A stretch of 64,000 bases of DNA from Roseovarius mucosus (GTDB taxonomy: Bacteria > Pseudomonadota > Alphaproteobacteria > Rhodobacterales > Rhodobacteraceae). This document shows, piece after piece, positions 1-8,403 of the stretch (position 1 is its first letter; every line of letters begins with the position of its first letter). Below the pieces are notes generated by a model. It did no database searches, had not been told where the DNA came from, and was given only the letters and a program-made list of their open reading frames with translations. The stretch is from the NCBI RefSeq assembly GCF_002080415.1, contig NZ_CP020474.1:1687501-1751500 (forward strand). Direction: 5' to 3'. The position numbers and the translations under genes were made by a program.

Positions 1-1960
<1,960 letters not shown>

Positions 1961-1964
<4 letters not shown>

Positions 1965-2347
1965 ATATTTCGGATGTGGCCCGCGAAACCGGCCTGCCCC
2001 CTAAGACGATCCGGTATTATGAGGAAATCGGCCTCATCCGGCCTTTGCGCGATACCAATGGCTACCGCGTGTTTCGCCAAAGCGACAGTCACAAGCTGGC
2101 CTTTCTGGGCCGTGCCCGCGCGCTTGGGTTCTCCATTGAGGATTGCCGCAAGCTGATGGCGCTCTATGAGGATCAGGATCGCGCCAGCAGCGATGTCAAG
2201 CAACTGGCGCAAGAGCATCTGGCGCAGATCGACGAAAAAATCGCACAGTTGCAATCGATGCAGGCGACGCTGCGCCACTTGGTGCGGGAATGCGCCGGGG
2301 ATGCGCGGCCCGATTGCCCCATATTGCGCGATCTGGCCGAAGGCTGA
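1961..2347 (+). CDS. cueR: Cu(I)-responsive MerR-family regulator (CueR/HmrR)
   Basis: Transcription activator of 128 residues that senses monovalent copper and opens the copA promoter. The N-terminal winged helix-turn-helix (residues 1-70, with the MerR hallmark IRYYEEIGL) is followed by a dimerisation helix and a metal loop. Cys111 and Cys119 (C-x7-C) are the expected metal ligands, and Ser77 occupies the position that in E. coli CueR marks +1 ion selectivity; the family knowledge plus these residues support a Cu(I)/Ag(I) sensor. The gene overlaps copA by four bases, so copA-cueR is an autoregulated operon. A hairpin-rich repeat lies immediately downstream. Confidence 0.93.
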
Positions 2348-2353
2348 ACAGGC

Positions 2354-2431
2354 GGGGGGCGCTGCCCCCCGAACCCCCCGCGGTATTTAAGGCCAGATGA
2401 AAACAAAGCTGTTTCTTTTTGGCTCAAATAC
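2354..2431. repeat. Hairpin plus inverted repeat between convergent genes (copy 1)
   Basis: A perfect 7-bp stem with a 3-base GCT loop (2354-2370) is followed by an imperfect inverted repeat: arm GTATTTAAGGCCAGATGAAA starts at 2383 and its mate runs from about 2410 to 2431. The element fills the gap between cueR (+) and ggt (-). A related element with the same GCT-loop hairpin and the same TATTT and AAATACTC ends lies at 41102-41307. Likely a dispersed bidirectional terminator-type repeat. Confidence 0.6.
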
Positions 2432-2441
2432 TCAAAATCCG

Positions 2442-4214
2442 TCACTCCCCAAAGGCGAGACCCTCACGACGGGGATCGGCACCGCCTGCAAGCTCTGCGC
2501 CAATGGCGATGACATGCAGGCCCGAGGTAAGCGCCGTCTCACGTATCTCGAACCCCATCTCGGTAAGAGGTGGGACCAAGGCGCGCGCGCCCGGTTCAAT
2601 GTCATAAGGGCCAAAACGGTTGACCAGATGCGGCAGGCTGACCGCCTCTTGCACATCAAGGCCCCAATCGACCCAGGCGATGATGGTTTTGGCAACATAG
2701 CCAATTATGCTGCTTCCCCCCGGGCTGCCCAGCACAAGGACCGGCACGCCGTCGCGGCGCAGGATTGTGGGCGCCATTGAGGAACGCGGGCGCTTGCCAG
2801 GGGCCAAGGCATTGGCGATAGGCAGGCCTGCGTCATGCGTGGCAAAAGAAAAATCGGTCAGCTCATTGTTGAGCAGAAAGCCCCCCACCATCAGCCGCGA
2901 CCCGAACCCGTTTTCAATCGTCGTCGTCATCGACAGGGCGTTGCCATAGCCATCGACAATCGAGATATGCGAGGTCGAGGGCAGTTCCAGCGATTGATCA
3001 TCCGCCCAGAGATAGGCGTGATCAAAGTCGGGGCGGCCCGGCGTCACCTCCGGCAAGGCATCATCGCCGCGCAACAGGTCAGAGCGCTGTTTGAGGTAGT
3101 CAGGTGACAAAAGGCCCTTGAGCGGCACGGCCACGAAATCATTATCCGCAAGGTAACGCCCCCGGTCGGCAAAGGCCAATCGGCTGGCATCCCCGATCAG
3201 GCGCCAAGCCTCGGGGCTTTGAGGCCCAAGAGATGAAAGATCGAAAGGTTCCAGCAGGCCAAGTATCTGCCCCACCGTGCTTGCCCCCGAAGACGGCGGG
3301 CCCATGCCACAGACCTCATAGCCGCGATAGGGCGTGCAAAGTGCGGGCCGTTCCTTGACCCGGTAGATGGCGAGGTCCAAGGGGCTGAGAACGCCCGGAT
3401 TGCCACCCGACCGCTGCACCCGTTCCGCGATGTCGAGCGCCATCTCACCCGCGTAAAAGGCCGATACGCCCTTATCGGCAAGCAGACGCAGGGTATCGGC
3501 GTAATCCGAATTGCGCAGGATGTGCCCCGGCGCGAGCGGCGCGCCACCGGGCAGGAAATACTCGCGCGTGTCCTTGAATATCTTGAGACGGTCGGCATCC
3601 TCGGCAATAAGCCCGGCAAGGCGCGGGCTAACGGGAAAGCCGGTCTCGGCCAAGGCGATGGCCTCGGAAAACAGCCCCGCCCACGCCGTGCGGCCCCAGC
3701 GGGCATGCGCCTCTGCCAAAAGCGCCGGGGTGCCGGGCGTGCCAACCGAGCGCCCGCCCACCACCGCGTCAAAGAAGGCAAGGGGTTGCCCGTTGGCATC
3801 TTGAAAGAGTGTGGGGGTTGCCGCCAAAGGCGCTGTCTCGCGCCCGTCGAGCGTGGTGATCGCTCCGCTCGCGCCATCGTGCCAGACAAGAAAGGCTCCG
3901 CCGCCTAGCCCCGAGCTTTGCGGCTCCACCAGCCCTAGCACAAGCTGCGTGGCGATCATCGCATCCGCCGCTGTGCCGCCTTCGCGCAGCACCCTTGCGC
4001 CGGCGTCAACGGCAAGCGGATGGGCGGCGGCGATCATCCAGTTTTGTGCCTCAACCGGCTGGCCTGCGTCTTTGGCCGCCTGCGCCGACAGAAGGCGCGC
4101 GGGCACCTGCAATACCCCGGCCCCTGCCCCCTCTGGTGCGACAGTGTCGGCGGCCTGTTGTGCCAAAGCGGCACCCCCTGCGAAGATCGACAAGATCAGA
4201 ACCAGACCGCGCAT
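2442..4214 (-). CDS. ggt: Gamma-glutamyltransferase
   Basis: Periplasmic enzyme that cleaves gamma-glutamyl bonds of glutathione and related compounds. The start is set at 4214, where MRGLVLILSIFAGG begins a typical signal peptide ending near ALAQ; the frame stays open to 4505 but that extension overlaps the methyltransferase gene and looks like its shadow. The 590-residue precursor has the family layout: large subunit, then the self-cleavage and catalytic threonine in the sequence STSHISIVDGYGNALSMTTT, and the GSPGGSSI loop near the end. Length matches bacterial GGT. It begins 11 bases after the upstream RNA methyltransferase gene, so both probably share a transcript. Confidence 0.93.
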   Translation of the reverse strand: MRGLVLILSIFAGGAALAQQAADTVAPEGAGAGVLQVPARLLSAQAAKDAGQPVEAQNWMIAAAHPLAVDAGARVLREGGTAADAMIATQLVLGLVEPQSSGLGGGAFLVWHDGASGAITTLDGRETAPLAATPTLFQDANGQPLAFFDAVVGGRSVGTPGTPALLAEAHARWGRTAWAGLFSEAIALAETGFPVSPRLAGLIAEDADRLKIFKDTREYFLPGGAPLAPGHILRNSDYADTLRLLADKGVSAFYAGEMALDIAERVQRSGGNPGVLSPLDLAIYRVKERPALCTPYRGYEVCGMGPPSSGASTVGQILGLLEPFDLSSLGPQSPEAWRLIGDASRLAFADRGRYLADNDFVAVPLKGLLSPDYLKQRSDLLRGDDALPEVTPGRPDFDHAYLWADDQSLELPSTSHISIVDGYGNALSMTTTIENGFGSRLMVGGFLLNNELTDFSFATHDAGLPIANALAPGKRPRSSMAPTILRRDGVPVLVLGSPGGSSIIGYVAKTIIAWVDWGLDVQEAVSLPHLVNRFGPYDIEPGARALVPPLTEMGFEIRETALTSGLHVIAIGAELAGGADPRREGLAFGE

Positions 4215-4225
4215 GAGCCCCCCCC

Positions 4226-5338
4226 CTAAAGCGGATCGGTGCGCCAGAGCGTCACCTTGAGCCCACCATGCGCCACCGGCGGCCCCGGTGGCAAGAAGGG
4301 CAGACCGGTAGTTTTGGCCAAGCCCCCATCGCTGGTGACAATCCCCACCCGCCAGCCGTGCATCTCGCGACGCAGCACCTCGCCCAAGCTGGCATAGAGA
4401 CCGAAGAGCAACTTGCGATTGCCGATGCGCGCGCCATAAGGCGGGTTGACCATCACCAATCCCGGCGGCCCTTCGGGGCGGGTCAAGGCCGAAAGCGGTT
4501 GGCAAGCAAACTGCGTAGTGCCCGCCACGCCCGCCCGCTCCGCATTCTCAGTTGCCATCCGCACGGCACCTGCGTCACGGTCAAATCCCATGAATCGCAA
4601 CTCTGTGGCGTGCGGCGCACTCGCCGACTTGAGCGCGGTCCAGACCGCAGGGTCAAAGGCCGCCATATCCTCAAACGCGAAGTGGCGCGCGCGGCCCGGC
4701 ATCAGCCCCGCCGCGATCTCTGCCGCCTCAATGGGAAAAGTGCCAGAGCCACACATCGGATCAAGCACCGGCTCGCGCCCGTCATAGCCACATTGCCGCA
4801 GAAAGAGCGCTGCCAAGGTTTCGCGCAAGGGGGCCTTGCCCACCGCCTCTTTATACCCGCGCCGGTGCAACGGCTCGCCCGAGGTATCCAGGCTGAAAGT
4901 GACCAGATCATCCTCAATCCGTGCCATCAGGCGCAGCGGCGCATCCTCGGTGACGGCCACACCCAAGGTTTCGGTCAAGGCCTTGACGATACGCTCTGTC
5001 GCGGCCCCTGCATGATAGATCTTGGACTTGCGACAGGTGACTTCGACGCGCAGCGGCACATCCGGGCGCAAATGCGCGGCCCAATCGAATTTACGCGCCC
5101 GCTTGTCCAACTGTGCAAGATGCATCGCGCGGAACGCCCCAATCCGCGCCAGCACCCGCCCTGCCCCGCGCAGCACAAGATTGGCGCGCCAGACATCAGG
5201 CCAAAGCCCCCGAAAGCTGACCCCGCCGGGCAGGATCGTGACAGGGCCAAAGCCATGTTGCACCGCCTCTTCCGCGAGGGCAGTTTCATGCCCCGGAGCG
5301 GCGGCGAGAAAGATTTCAAAAGGCTCAGGCTGTGTCAT
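4226..5338 (-). CDS. THUMP-domain class I RNA methyltransferase (RlmL/TrmN type)
   Basis: Likely modifies a guanine in rRNA or tRNA using S-adenosylmethionine. In 370 residues there is an N-terminal ferredoxin-like/THUMP region (with VEVTCRKSKIYH near residue 95-110), then the SAM-binding motif LDPMCGSGTFPIEAA near 190, and the catalytic NPPYG motif (VNPPYGARIG) near 300, the signature of N2-guanine RNA methyltransferases. It resembles the N-terminal half of E. coli RlmL (without the second RlmK domain), so the exact rRNA target cannot be named. Upstream partner of ggt in a short leftward operon. Confidence 0.88.
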   Translation of the reverse strand: MTQPEPFEIFLAAAPGHETALAEEAVQHGFGPVTILPGGVSFRGLWPDVWRANLVLRGAGRVLARIGAFRAMHLAQLDKRARKFDWAAHLRPDVPLRVEVTCRKSKIYHAGAATERIVKALTETLGVAVTEDAPLRLMARIEDDLVTFSLDTSGEPLHRRGYKEAVGKAPLRETLAALFLRQCGYDGREPVLDPMCGSGTFPIEAAEIAAGLMPGRARHFAFEDMAAFDPAVWTALKSASAPHATELRFMGFDRDAGAVRMATENAERAGVAGTTQFACQPLSALTRPEGPPGLVMVNPPYGARIGNRKLLFGLYASLGEVLRREMHGWRVGIVTSDGGLAKTTGLPFLPPGPPVAHGGLKVTLWRTDPL

Positions 5339-5377
5339 CGCGCCGTCATAGGCCAGACTGGCCCCAAAGGCGAGCCG

Positions 5378-6364
5378 TCACAGCATCGAGGGGACGACCT
5401 GATCGGGCGGGCGGTGGCCATCGTCAAAAGTCTTGATATTGATGATCACCTTTTCGCCCATCTCTATCCGCCCTTCCACGGTGGCCGACCCCATATGCGG
5501 CAAGAGCACAACGTTTTTCAACTCGCGCAGGCGCGGGTTGATGTCCGCGCCATGTTCATAAACATCGAGACCGGCGCCTGCGATCTCTCCGGCGCGCAAC
5601 ATGCGGGTGAGGGCATTTTCGTCAATCACCTCGCCGCGCGAGGTGTTGACGATGACCGCCTCGGGTTTCATCAACTTGAGCCGCCGCGCGTTCATAAGAT
5701 GGAAAGTCGAGGGCGTGTGCGGGCAATTGATGCTGAGCACATCCATACGCGCCACCATCTGATCCAGGCTTTCCCAATAGGTCGCCTGAAGGCTCTCTTC
5801 GATTTCGGGGCGCAGGCGGCGGCGGTTGTGGTAATGCACCTGCATGCCAAAGGCCGCCGCACGCCGCGCCACCGCCTGACCGATCCGGCCCATGCCAAGG
5901 ATACCCAGCCTGCGCCCGGCGATCCGCCCCCCCAACAGGGCCGTGGGCGACCAACCGCCCCATTGCCCCGATTGCATCACCGCCAACCCTTCGGGCAGGC
6001 GGCGCGTCACGCTGAGGATCAAGGCCATGGTCATATCGGCGGTGTCATCAGCCGATACGCCCGGCGTGTTCGACACAAGAATGCCATGCTGGCGCGCGGT
6101 GCCCACGTCGATATGGTCCACCCCGGCCCCGTAATTGGCGATCAGTTTGAGCCGATCCCCGGCCTGCGCGATCAGGCTGGCGTCGATCCGGTCCGACAAG
6201 GTCGGAACCAGCACATCTGCCTCCTTGGCGGCGCGAGCCAGTTCCTCTCGCGTCATGGGCACGTCCGTCTCGCGCAGGCGAACATCGAAAAGTTCGCGCA
6301 TCCGCGTCTCGACCGGCTCGGGCAGGCGTCGCGTAACAACAACACTCAGGCGTGCAGATGGCAT
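5378..6364 (-). CDS. D-2-hydroxyacid dehydrogenase (glyoxylate/hydroxypyruvate reductase type)
   Basis: Cytosolic NAD(P)H-dependent oxidoreductase of 328 residues. The nucleotide-binding Rossmann motif LGILGMGRIGQAVARR lies near residue 150; the catalytic arginine is in VNTSRGEVID, followed by a glutamate and the histidine of LLPHMGSAT, giving the complete Arg-Glu-His triad of the family. The family commonly reduces glyoxylate or hydroxypyruvate (GyaR/GhrB); the substrate cannot be fixed from sequence. Ends 39 bases before the RNA methyltransferase start and may be co-transcribed with it. Confidence 0.88.
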   Translation of the reverse strand: MPSARLSVVVTRRLPEPVETRMRELFDVRLRETDVPMTREELARAAKEADVLVPTLSDRIDASLIAQAGDRLKLIANYGAGVDHIDVGTARQHGILVSNTPGVSADDTADMTMALILSVTRRLPEGLAVMQSGQWGGWSPTALLGGRIAGRRLGILGMGRIGQAVARRAAAFGMQVHYHNRRRLRPEIEESLQATYWESLDQMVARMDVLSINCPHTPSTFHLMNARRLKLMKPEAVIVNTSRGEVIDENALTRMLRAGEIAGAGLDVYEHGADINPRLRELKNVVLLPHMGSATVEGRIEMGEKVIINIKTFDDGHRPPDQVVPSML

Positions 6365-6466
6365 GAAGCCCTCCTTGAAACTTTCCTTTCAGGCGCGTTG
6401 CTGCCAGAGTGGCGCAGGAAAGAGCGGGGCACAAGAACCCCCTTGCAGATTACGGGCAGAATTCGA

Positions 6467-6970
6467 ATGACGGTGATGAAATCCGGGCTTGCCGCCCTTG
6501 TCATAATGATGGGACTGGGCCCCGTTGCGGCCATGGGCCAAGAGCGCGGGCCGGTCACGAACCTGCCGCTGCCGCGTTTTGTGTCGATGAAGGCCTCGGA
6601 GGGCAATGTACGCCGCGGCCCAAGCCTTACGCATCGTATCGACTGGATTTTCAAACGGCGCGACATGCCGCTCGAGATCACCGCAGAGCATGGCCATTGG
6701 CGCCGGGTGCGGGATCGCGACGGCGCGGGCGGATGGGTCCATTACACTCTTCTGTCCGGCGTGCGCACCGCCAGCGTCGAGGTTGAAATGCTGGACTTGC
6801 TGGCCAAGCCTGATGCGAAAGCCATGGTCGTGGCCCGGCTGGAGCAAGGCGTGATCGCGCGACTCGAGGAATGCCAGCCCGACTGGTGCGCGGTTTCCGC
6901 CGGCGGCTATGATGGCTGGGCCCCGAAATCGGCGCTCTGGGGCGTTATGGACGGCGAAACATTCGAGTAA
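6467..6970 (+). CDS. Secreted SH3-domain protein
   Basis: 167-residue exported protein of unknown exact role. The start MTVMKSGLAALVIMMG gives a signal peptide ending around AMGQ; an ATG three codons later is an alternative. Two bacterial SH3-like repeats follow: the first with the hallmark NVRRGPSLTHRIDWIF near 45-60 and GGWVHYTLLSG near 90, the second ending in GGYDGWAPKSALWG. Such domains usually bind cell-wall peptides or protein partners. The frame is open far upstream, but that part is antisense to the dehydrogenase and methyltransferase genes. Divergent from the dehydrogenase gene. Confidence 0.85.
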   Translation: MTVMKSGLAALVIMMGLGPVAAMGQERGPVTNLPLPRFVSMKASEGNVRRGPSLTHRIDWIFKRRDMPLEITAEHGHWRRVRDRDGAGGWVHYTLLSGVRTASVEVEMLDLLAKPDAKAMVVARLEQGVIARLEECQPDWCAVSAGGYDGWAPKSALWGVMDGETFE

Positions 6971-7058
6971 CCGCTCGCCGCGTCCTTTAATTTACTGAAT
7001 TATATTATATACTTAACCATGTATTTGGATCGCACCACGTTTTTTTTGCCAAGCACCC

Positions 7059-7087
7059 TTGAACCGCACCATGCTCCAGAGTAATTA
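7059..7087 (+). promoter_or_regulatory. Sigma-70-type promoter of tRNA-Gln
   Basis: A -35 hexamer TTGAAC (7059-7064), a 17-bp spacer and a -10 hexamer TAATTA (7082-7087) end 11 bases before the mature tRNA 5' end. Spacing and position are what a housekeeping tRNA promoter should have. An A+T-rich patch lies upstream (6989-7017). Confidence 0.65.
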
Positions 7088-7098
7088 GCGCGTCACGT

Positions 7099-7173
7099 TG
7101 GGGTGTAGCCAAGTGGTAAGGCGTCGGTTTTTGGTACCGTGTACCGTAGGTTCGAATCCTACCACCCCAGCCA
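7099..7173 (+). tRNA. tRNA-Gln (anticodon UUG)
   Basis: A complete cloverleaf can be drawn. Acceptor stem TGGGGTG (7099-7105) pairs with CACCCCA (7163-7169), discriminator G at 7170 and encoded CCA at 7171-7173. D arm GCC/GGC (7108-7122); anticodon loop 7129-7135 reads TTTTGGT with anticodon TTG at 7131-7133; T arm GTAGG/TTCGAAT/CCTAC ends at 7162. The gene stands alone and is followed by a gene-poor, partly degenerate stretch. Confidence 0.97.
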
Positions 7174-7308
7174 AGTTCTCCCGATCCTTGATCCGATGAC
7201 GCGCGCGGGCTGTTCTCAGCGCGAAAGTGCCCCGATTTGTGCCCCCGCTGGCGGGTGGCTCGGGTGACGCCCCGGATTGCTCGGCGAAGGCCTCTCCCAC
7301 GCGGGATG

Positions 7309-7507
7309 TCAGAGGTAGTCTGGATCGAGCCCATAGGCCCAATAGCCCCAGTCGTCGCTCTTGTTGTCCGCCTGTAAGCCGATCTCGAGAGGCTCGAGGG
7401 TAAAGCCAACGACCGCCCGCGAGGGGACGGCCTGAAAGGTACAGCGGAATACGCCTCGCACGGGTCGCGCCGGGGCGTGGCACTTTCAGCGAGAGGTGAG
7501 CAGACAT
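7309..7507 (-). pseudogene. Possible small degenerate ORF downstream of the 146-residue membrane protein
   Basis: Between the tRNA and the 7532 gene the minus strand keeps a protein-like frame: from GTG at 7461 it encodes 50 residues beginning MRGVFRCTFQAVPSR and ending ADNKSDDWGYWAYGLDPDYL, stop at 7309. An overlapping frame starts with ATG at 7507 (MSAHLSLKVPRPG), which would suit as an N terminus if a frameshift lies near 7465. I do not recognise the product. The rest of 7174-7308 holds no gene that I can support. Confidence 0.3.
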
Positions 7508-7531
7508 ATCTCTGATGCCTGATTTACCCGA

Positions 7532-7972
7532 CTACTCACACTCCGGCATGTAACCCAGCACCGTCTCTGGCGCCGGGCGCGCGATCTCTGGCAGGTCCTG
7601 CAGAACCTCGTCGATCACCTCCGCCGTCAACGCCGCCACTTCGCAAGCGTAGGCTTGGCGCGTGCCCTCCGGGTTTTCCTCCAGCCATTCCCGAAAGTCT
7701 TGCTCTTCGAAATAGGCGATTGCGCCGATACCTGCGATAGGAACGGCAACGATTGCCCTCCTGAGCCGGGCCTTCGCCTTGGTCTTCGCGACGGCCTTCG
7801 CCAATTGCTGACGATGTGCAATCCCCGTTGCCACGGCCTTGGCGCTCATCGCCGCAACCGCAGACGTCATCTGCAGCGCCCAGATGCTCGCGGCAATCGC
7901 CGTGGACGCGAGCGCCGCACTGAGCCAAACTAGGAAAACCACGCTCCTGAATACACCGAAGATCCTCGACAC
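7532..7972 (-). CDS. Hypothetical small membrane protein
   Basis: 146 residues starting with GTG, which has a good ribosome site (GGAGG six bases upstream). Residues 8-35 (VFRSVVFLVWLSAALASTAI...) form one membrane segment; a lysine-rich stretch follows (AKAVAKTKAKARLRR), then a second hydrophobic segment (AIVAVPIAGIGAIAYF) and an acidic C-terminal tail ending in GYMPECE. I do not recognise a family with a known function. It is flanked on both sides by non-coding or degenerate DNA next to tRNA-Gln, which suggests a leftover of an integrated element. Confidence 0.65.
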   Translation of the reverse strand: MSRIFGVFRSVVFLVWLSAALASTAIAASIWALQMTSAVAAMSAKAVATGIAHRQQLAKAVAKTKAKARLRRAIVAVPIAGIGAIAYFEEQDFREWLEENPEGTRQAYACEVAALTAEVIDEVLQDLPEIARPAPETVLGYMPECE

Positions 7973-8403
7973 GACTGGCCTCCACCGTTCTAAAACCCCG
8001 GCCCGCGCTTACCAACCGGGGCTTGTCTCTGGGCAGCTTACGCGCCACGACGCAATCCGCCAACCAGTGCCAGTACGGGTCACGATCCGGAGCGCGTTGC
8101 GCTTTGGCGGCGAGATCGTTCGCCCCCGCACGAGACAAACCACCGCCCTACTCCGCGACGGCTGCCCGCGTGTTGATGGCCTCGATGTCCGGGATCAAAC
8201 ACCTGGGTGATCCCGTTCTACGACCGCGCGGCTCTGTGGGCGACGAGAGACGTCCTATGCTCCGGGGCACCCGTCCGCCACATTGGGGGATGAACCATTT
8301 CCAGGTGGAGTGGAAAGCACGGGACGGGTCTTGCGTATTGGTGTCTCCAGTGACGCTTCTGGTCTCTACCCTGACATCGCAGCGCACGGGCCCGATGCGG
8401 CGC
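7973..8403. other. 431-bp stretch without a supportable gene
   Basis: No frame here has a convincing start, ribosome site and composition. The minus strand keeps two fragmentary peptide-like traces: one ending PDIEAINTRAAVAE at about 8148, and one reading DPYWHWLADCVVARKLPRD around 8040-8090 that runs on into the frame beside the 7972 start. These look like coding remains and not an intact gene. No tRNA, repeat or terminator was seen. Confidence 0.4.

Noticed and set aside
4215..4505. N-terminal extension of the gamma-glutamyltransferase frame
   Set aside because: It overlaps the methyltransferase coding frame and lacks family similarity, while a clear signal peptide begins at 4214.
4268..6466. 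Long plus-strand open frame leading into the SH3 protein
   Set aside because: It is antisense to the methyltransferase and dehydrogenase genes, with arginine/histidine-rich composition; high-GC codon bias leaves such shadows open. The real start is the signal peptide at 6467.
7005..7507. Minus-strand ORFs across tRNA-Gln containing GGRIRTYGTRYQKPT or VGFEPTVHGTKNRR
   Set aside because: These are well-known translation artefacts of tRNA genes read in the wrong strand, not proteins.
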